NCBI GenBank assembly: GCA_958404085.1
Contig: CATXZX010000049.1
Span: forward strand, 1 to 8,768
From: an uncultured Prevotellaceae bacterium
GTDB lineage: Bacteria > Bacteroidota > Bacteroidia > Bacteroidales > Bacteroidaceae
Direction: 5' to 3'
Length of the DNA: 8,768 nt
Shown: positions 5,962 to 8,768 of the stretch, piece by piece
Layout: every line of letters begins with the position of its first letter
Numbering within the stretch: the first letter of the stretch is position 1
Notes under the pieces: model-generated
Databases searched by the model: none
What the model was told of the DNA's origin: nothing
What the model saw: only the letters and a program-made list of their open reading frames with translations
Made by a program: the position numbers and the translations under genes

Positions 5962-6072
5962 TGTTATTCGCTATCAAGCCCTTTCTCTACCATATTATTC
6001 CGTATTAGGCTTCAAGTTTGTCATCCTGTCAATAGGATAAATTAGGAAATACGCAATGATATAGTAGAAGAT
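5962..6072 (+). promoter_or_regulatory. Riboswitch expression-platform leader
   Basis: This 111-nt leader between aptamer and thiE holds pairings that could transmit the TPP signal. CCCTTT (5979-5984) is complementary to AAAGGG (5874-5879), which forms part of P1/P2, so the two structures exclude each other. AAGCC (5976-5980) can instead pair with GGCTT (6008-6012). ATCCT/AGGAT (6023-6027 and 6034-6038) is a small hairpin ahead of thiE. There is no U-run after any hairpin, so classical intrinsic termination is not evident, and no strong Shine-Dalgarno sequence is there to be hidden. Confidence 0.4.
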
Positions 6073-6693
6073 ATGATACCTATACAATTTATTACTCACA
6101 AGACAGACCTTTATTCGTATGAGGAGTCGGCAGAATTGGCACTCAAAGGTGGGTGTAAATGGATTCAACTGCGGATTAAAGACGTTTCGGACGAAGAAGT
6201 AGAACCTGTTGCCTACCGCATTCAGGAACTTTGTAAGAAAAACGAGGCGACATTTATCATAGACGACCGGGTGGAGCTTGCCAAGAAGTTAAAAGCGGAC
6301 GGAGTTCATCTCGGTAAAAACGACATGCCACTGAACGAAGCGCGTAAACTGCTGGGAGAATCTTTTATTATCGGTGGAACCGCAAATACGTTTGAAGAAG
6401 TAAAAAACTGCTACCGATCCGGAGCAGACTATTTAGGCATCGGACCATTCCGCTATACGGAAACAAAAAAGAATTTAGCTCCTATTTTAGGTCTCGACGG
6501 GTATCGCCATATTATAAAATGTATGGAAAAAGAAATGATACGGATTCCTGTCTGTGCCATCGGAGGTATCAGGTATGAAGATGTTCCGGATATCCTGAGA
6601 ACAGGTGTACAAGGTATTGCTGTCAGCGGATGCATTCTGAACGCCAAAAGTCCTGAAGAAGAAATGTACCGTATGCTCCATATTGATGAATGA
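6073..6693 (+). CDS. thiE: Thiamine-phosphate synthase ThiE
   Basis: ThiE joins HMP-pyrophosphate and thiazole phosphate to give thiamine phosphate in the cytoplasm. The 206-residue length is normal. Active-site motifs are all present: QLRIK (Gln32, Arg34, Lys36), IIDDR (Asp64, Asp65; the common Asn is Asp, as I recall from Bacteroides ThiE), GVHLGKND (77-84), GPFRYTETKK (124-133) and the phosphate-binding AIGG (162-165), with GIAVSG near the C-terminus. The ATG at 6073 is the first in frame after the riboswitch; the ATG at 6056 is out of frame with a stop soon after. The stop codon overlaps the thiC start (ATGA), indicating translational coupling. It differs clearly from the divergent paralog at the left end of the window, which lacks several of these residues. 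Confidence 0.97.
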   Translation: MIPIQFITHKTDLYSYEESAELALKGGCKWIQLRIKDVSDEEVEPVAYRIQELCKKNEATFIIDDRVELAKKLKADGVHLGKNDMPLNEARKLLGESFIIGGTANTFEEVKNCYRSGADYLGIGPFRYTETKKNLAPILGLDGYRHIIKCMEKEMIRIPVCAIGGIRYEDVPDILRTGVQGIAVSGCILNAKSPEEEMYRMLHIDE

Positions 6694-8444
6694 CTAATAC
6701 AAGAATTATGAAAGAAGCCCATATAACTTATCCCGGCTCCGAAAAAATATATCTTTCGGGCAATATTTACCCTGACTTACGCGTAGGTATGCGTAAGATA
6801 ACGCTGACGCCCACTGTTACCATCCAAAACGGCAAACAGTCCGTACGCGAGAACCTACCGGTTATCGTCTATGATACGAGCGGTGCATATAGCGATCCGC
6901 AGATAGCCATCAACCTGAAAAAAGGTCTTCCCCGTATGCGCGAATCCTGGATTCAAGAACGTGGAGGCATAGAGCAGTTGCCACAACTGTCTTCCGTCTA
7001 TGGTCGAAAACGTCTGGAAGATAAAACACTTGATTCTTTGCGGTTCGAACATATTACTCTCCCCTACCGTTCGTTACCCAGTTCGCACATCACACAAATG
7101 TATTTCGCCAAACAGGGTATCATAACACGCGAAATGGAATATGTCGCACTCCGAGAAAACATGAATTGTAAAGAACTCGGCATCCCGACATACATCACTC
7201 CAGAATTCGTACGACAGGAAATCGCAGCCGGACGTGCCATAATACCGGCTAACATCAATCATCCCGAAGCAGAACCGATGATAATCGGAAGTAAATTTCT
7301 CGTAAAGATCAATACCAACATCGGAAATTCGGCAACGACATCCAGCATAGAAGAAGAAGTTGAGAAAGCTATCTGGAGCTGCAAATGGGGAGGAGATACT
7401 CTGATGGACTTATCGACCGGTGCAAATATTCACGAAACGCGCGAGTGGATTATTCGTAACTGTCCGGTCCCAGTAGGTACGGTACCTATGTACCAGGCTA
7501 TGGAGAAGGTAAACGGAGTTGCACGCGACTTGACATGGGAATTATATCGTGACACATTGATCGAACAATGCGAACAAGGTGTCGACTACTTTACGATACA
7601 TTGTGGTATACGGCTTCATAATGTTCATTTAGCCCAAAAACGCCTCTGCGGCATGGTTAGTCGCGGTGGAAGCATCATATCACAATGGTGCTTGGAACAT
7701 AATAAAGAAAATTTCCTTTACGAACATTTTGATGACATCTGCGATATTTTAGCACAATACGATGTTGCCATATCCCTCGGCGACGGCCTTCGTCCGGGTT
7801 CTATAGCCGATGCCAACGATGCCGCGCAATTCGCAGAATTAGACACAATGGGCGAATTAGTCGAACGAGCATGGGCCAAAAACGTACAAGCCTTCATCGA
7901 AGGCCCCGGCCATGTTCCGATGCACAAAATACACGAAAATATGGAAAGACAAATTTCCAAATGCCACGAAGCGCCATTCTATACGTTGGGACCGCTTGTA
8001 ACCGACATCGCACCAGGATACGATCACATAACAAGCGCCATCGGAGCAGCACAAATAGGATGGTACGGAACAGCCATGCTCTGCTATGTCACTCCCAAAG
8101 AACATCTGGGACTTCCCAATAAAGATGATGTACGTACCGGAGTCATTACCTATAAATTGGCGGCTCACGCTGCAGATTTGGCCAAAGGTCATCCCGGTAG
8201 CCAAGTCCGTGACAATGCGTTGAGTATGGCCCGTTACGAGTTCCGTTGGAAAGATCAATTCAATTTAAGCCTTGATCCGGAAAAGGCCCTGGAATTTTAC
8301 AAAGCGAACCACCACGTCAAAGAAGGTGAATATTGTACGATGTGTGGCCCCAATTTTTGTGCAATGCGCATCAGTCGAGATCTCCGTAACTGCGAAAAAG
8401 AAAATCCGAAACATAAATCAGAAATAAATAACAACCAGGAATAA
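6690..8444 (+). CDS. thiC: Phosphomethylpyrimidine synthase ThiC
   Basis: ThiC is a noncanonical radical SAM enzyme that rearranges aminoimidazole ribotide (a purine intermediate) into HMP phosphate. The 584-residue protein is close to the B. subtilis length. The diagnostic C-terminal cluster motif CxxCxxxxC is present as Cys549, Cys552 and Cys557 (CTMCGPNFC). Characteristic core segments are visible, including NINHPEAEPMIIG, GNSATTSSIEEEVEK, DLSTGANIHETREWIIRN, TIHCGIRLHN, GLRPGSIADANDAAQ, EGPGHVPMH and PLVTDIAPGYDHITSAIGAA. Start ATG 6690 overlaps the thiE stop by four bases; ATG 6708 (MKEAHITYP) is the alternative, removing six residues. The oxygen-sensitive cluster suits an anaerobe. The next gene starts 13 bp after the stop. 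Confidence 0.98.
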   Translation: MTNTRIMKEAHITYPGSEKIYLSGNIYPDLRVGMRKITLTPTVTIQNGKQSVRENLPVIVYDTSGAYSDPQIAINLKKGLPRMRESWIQERGGIEQLPQLSSVYGRKRLEDKTLDSLRFEHITLPYRSLPSSHITQMYFAKQGIITREMEYVALRENMNCKELGIPTYITPEFVRQEIAAGRAIIPANINHPEAEPMIIGSKFLVKINTNIGNSATTSSIEEEVEKAIWSCKWGGDTLMDLSTGANIHETREWIIRNCPVPVGTVPMYQAMEKVNGVARDLTWELYRDTLIEQCEQGVDYFTIHCGIRLHNVHLAQKRLCGMVSRGGSIISQWCLEHNKENFLYEHFDDICDILAQYDVAISLGDGLRPGSIADANDAAQFAELDTMGELVERAWAKNVQAFIEGPGHVPMHKIHENMERQISKCHEAPFYTLGPLVTDIAPGYDHITSAIGAAQIGWYGTAMLCYVTPKEHLGLPNKDDVRTGVITYKLAAHAADLAKGHPGSQVRDNALSMARYEFRWKDQFNLSLDPEKALEFYKANHHVKEGEYCTMCGPNFCAMRISRDLRNCEKENPKHKSEINNNQE

Positions 8445-8457
8445 AAAAACTTAGACT

Positions 8458-8768
8458 ATGATTGAAACTAAAGTTTCCGAAGGTATCATTACGACCTACT
8501 TTGAAAAAATGCGTAACAACCTCAATCTGGATGTAGCCATAGTCGGCGGCGGTCCCTCCGGTATCGTTGCCTCTTATTATTTAGCGAAAGCCGGATTAAA
8601 AGTGGCACTATTCGACCGCAAACTGTCTCCAGGCGGAGGCATGTGGGGAGGTGCTATGATGTTCAACCAAATCGTTATTCAAGAAGAAGCGCTTCATATC
8701 GTCAAAGATTTCGAAATTAATTACACACCTTATGGCGAAGGGTTATACACGATGGATTCCGTAGAAAG
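8458..8768 (+). CDS. thi4: Thi4-family thiazole synthase, 5' part only
   Basis: Thi4 builds the ADP-thiazole precursor from NAD and glycine plus sulfur. It replaces the ThiG/ThiS/ThiH(or ThiO) route of most bacteria. About 103 codons are inside the window; full proteins are about 260-300 residues. The dinucleotide-binding fold is clear: VAIVGGGPSG (26-35), the acidic end of strand 2 at LFDRK (51-55), and the Thi4 signature GGGMWGGAMMF (59-69). The residue that decides whether the enzyme is a one-turnover sulfur donor (Cys in yeast) or uses free sulfide (His in methanogens) lies beyond the edge. A sulfide-using form would be expected in an anaerobe. It sits 13 bp after thiC under the same riboswitch. 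No thiG, thiS or thiH is visible in this window. Confidence 0.93.
   Translation, partial: MIETKVSEGIITTYFEKMRNNLNLDVAIVGGGPSGIVASYYLAKAGLKVALFDRKLSPGGGMWGGAMMFNQIVIQEEALHIVKDFEINYTPYGEGLYTMDSVE

Noticed and set aside
7857..8258. 133-codon minus-strand frame inside thiC
   Set aside because: Antisense shadow of a strongly conserved enzyme; no motifs of its own.
1..8768. CRISPR arrays, tRNA or rRNA genes, insertion sequences, phage genes
   Set aside because: None seen on either strand; no regularly spaced repeats, transposase or integrase motifs, or tRNA-like cloverleafs.

Overview
The window looks like chromosomal DNA of an anaerobic Bacteroidales bacterium (a Bacteroides/Parabacteroides/Tannerella-like relative; I cannot name the genus). 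The case rests on four things: several close matches to the Bacteroides promoter (-33 TTTG, about 20 nt, -7 TAnnTTTG); start codons mostly without a Shine-Dalgarno sequence; a protein ending in a type IX secretion (Por) tail-like domain; and ThiE and ThiE-like proteins of the Bacteroides type. I see no mobile elements, CRISPR arrays, tRNA or rRNA.

Layout. The left part (1-1428) is on the minus strand: a divergent ThiE/TenI-family gene cut by the window edge, and mazG, the nucleotide-pyrophosphatase housecleaning gene. A gene-poor stretch (1429-1743) with two adjacent hairpins follows. Everything from about 1744 rightwards is on the plus strand. First comes a small unrecognised gene behind a promoter whose -7 box lies in a perfect palindrome. 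Next is a two-gene unit with a good promoter: a 101-residue secreted protein that is almost only a T9SS-tail-like domain, and a compact YcbB-type L,D-transpeptidase. Then comes a three-gene envelope-stress-like module: an ECF sigma factor, a single-pass membrane protein in the anti-sigma position, and a Spy/CpxP-like periplasmic protein. The right end is a thiamine operon: promoter, TPP riboswitch, thiE, thiC, and the 5' part of a Thi4-type thiazole synthase.

How the genes work together. ThiC makes the pyrimidine half of thiamine (HMP-P), Thi4 the thiazole half, and ThiE joins them. The TPP riboswitch at the head of the transcript gives end-product control. The separate minus-strand ThiE-like gene has no riboswitch and has lost several ThiE substrate-binding residues, so it may do a different job. 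The middle block concerns the cell envelope (peptidoglycan cross-linking, secretion, envelope sensing).

I found no clear undescribed system. The most useful points for follow-up are the divergent ThiE paralog, the Thi4 route, the stand-alone T9SS-tail-like protein beside the L,D-transpeptidase, and the two regulatory structures (riboswitch anti-aptamer pairing and promoter palindrome).
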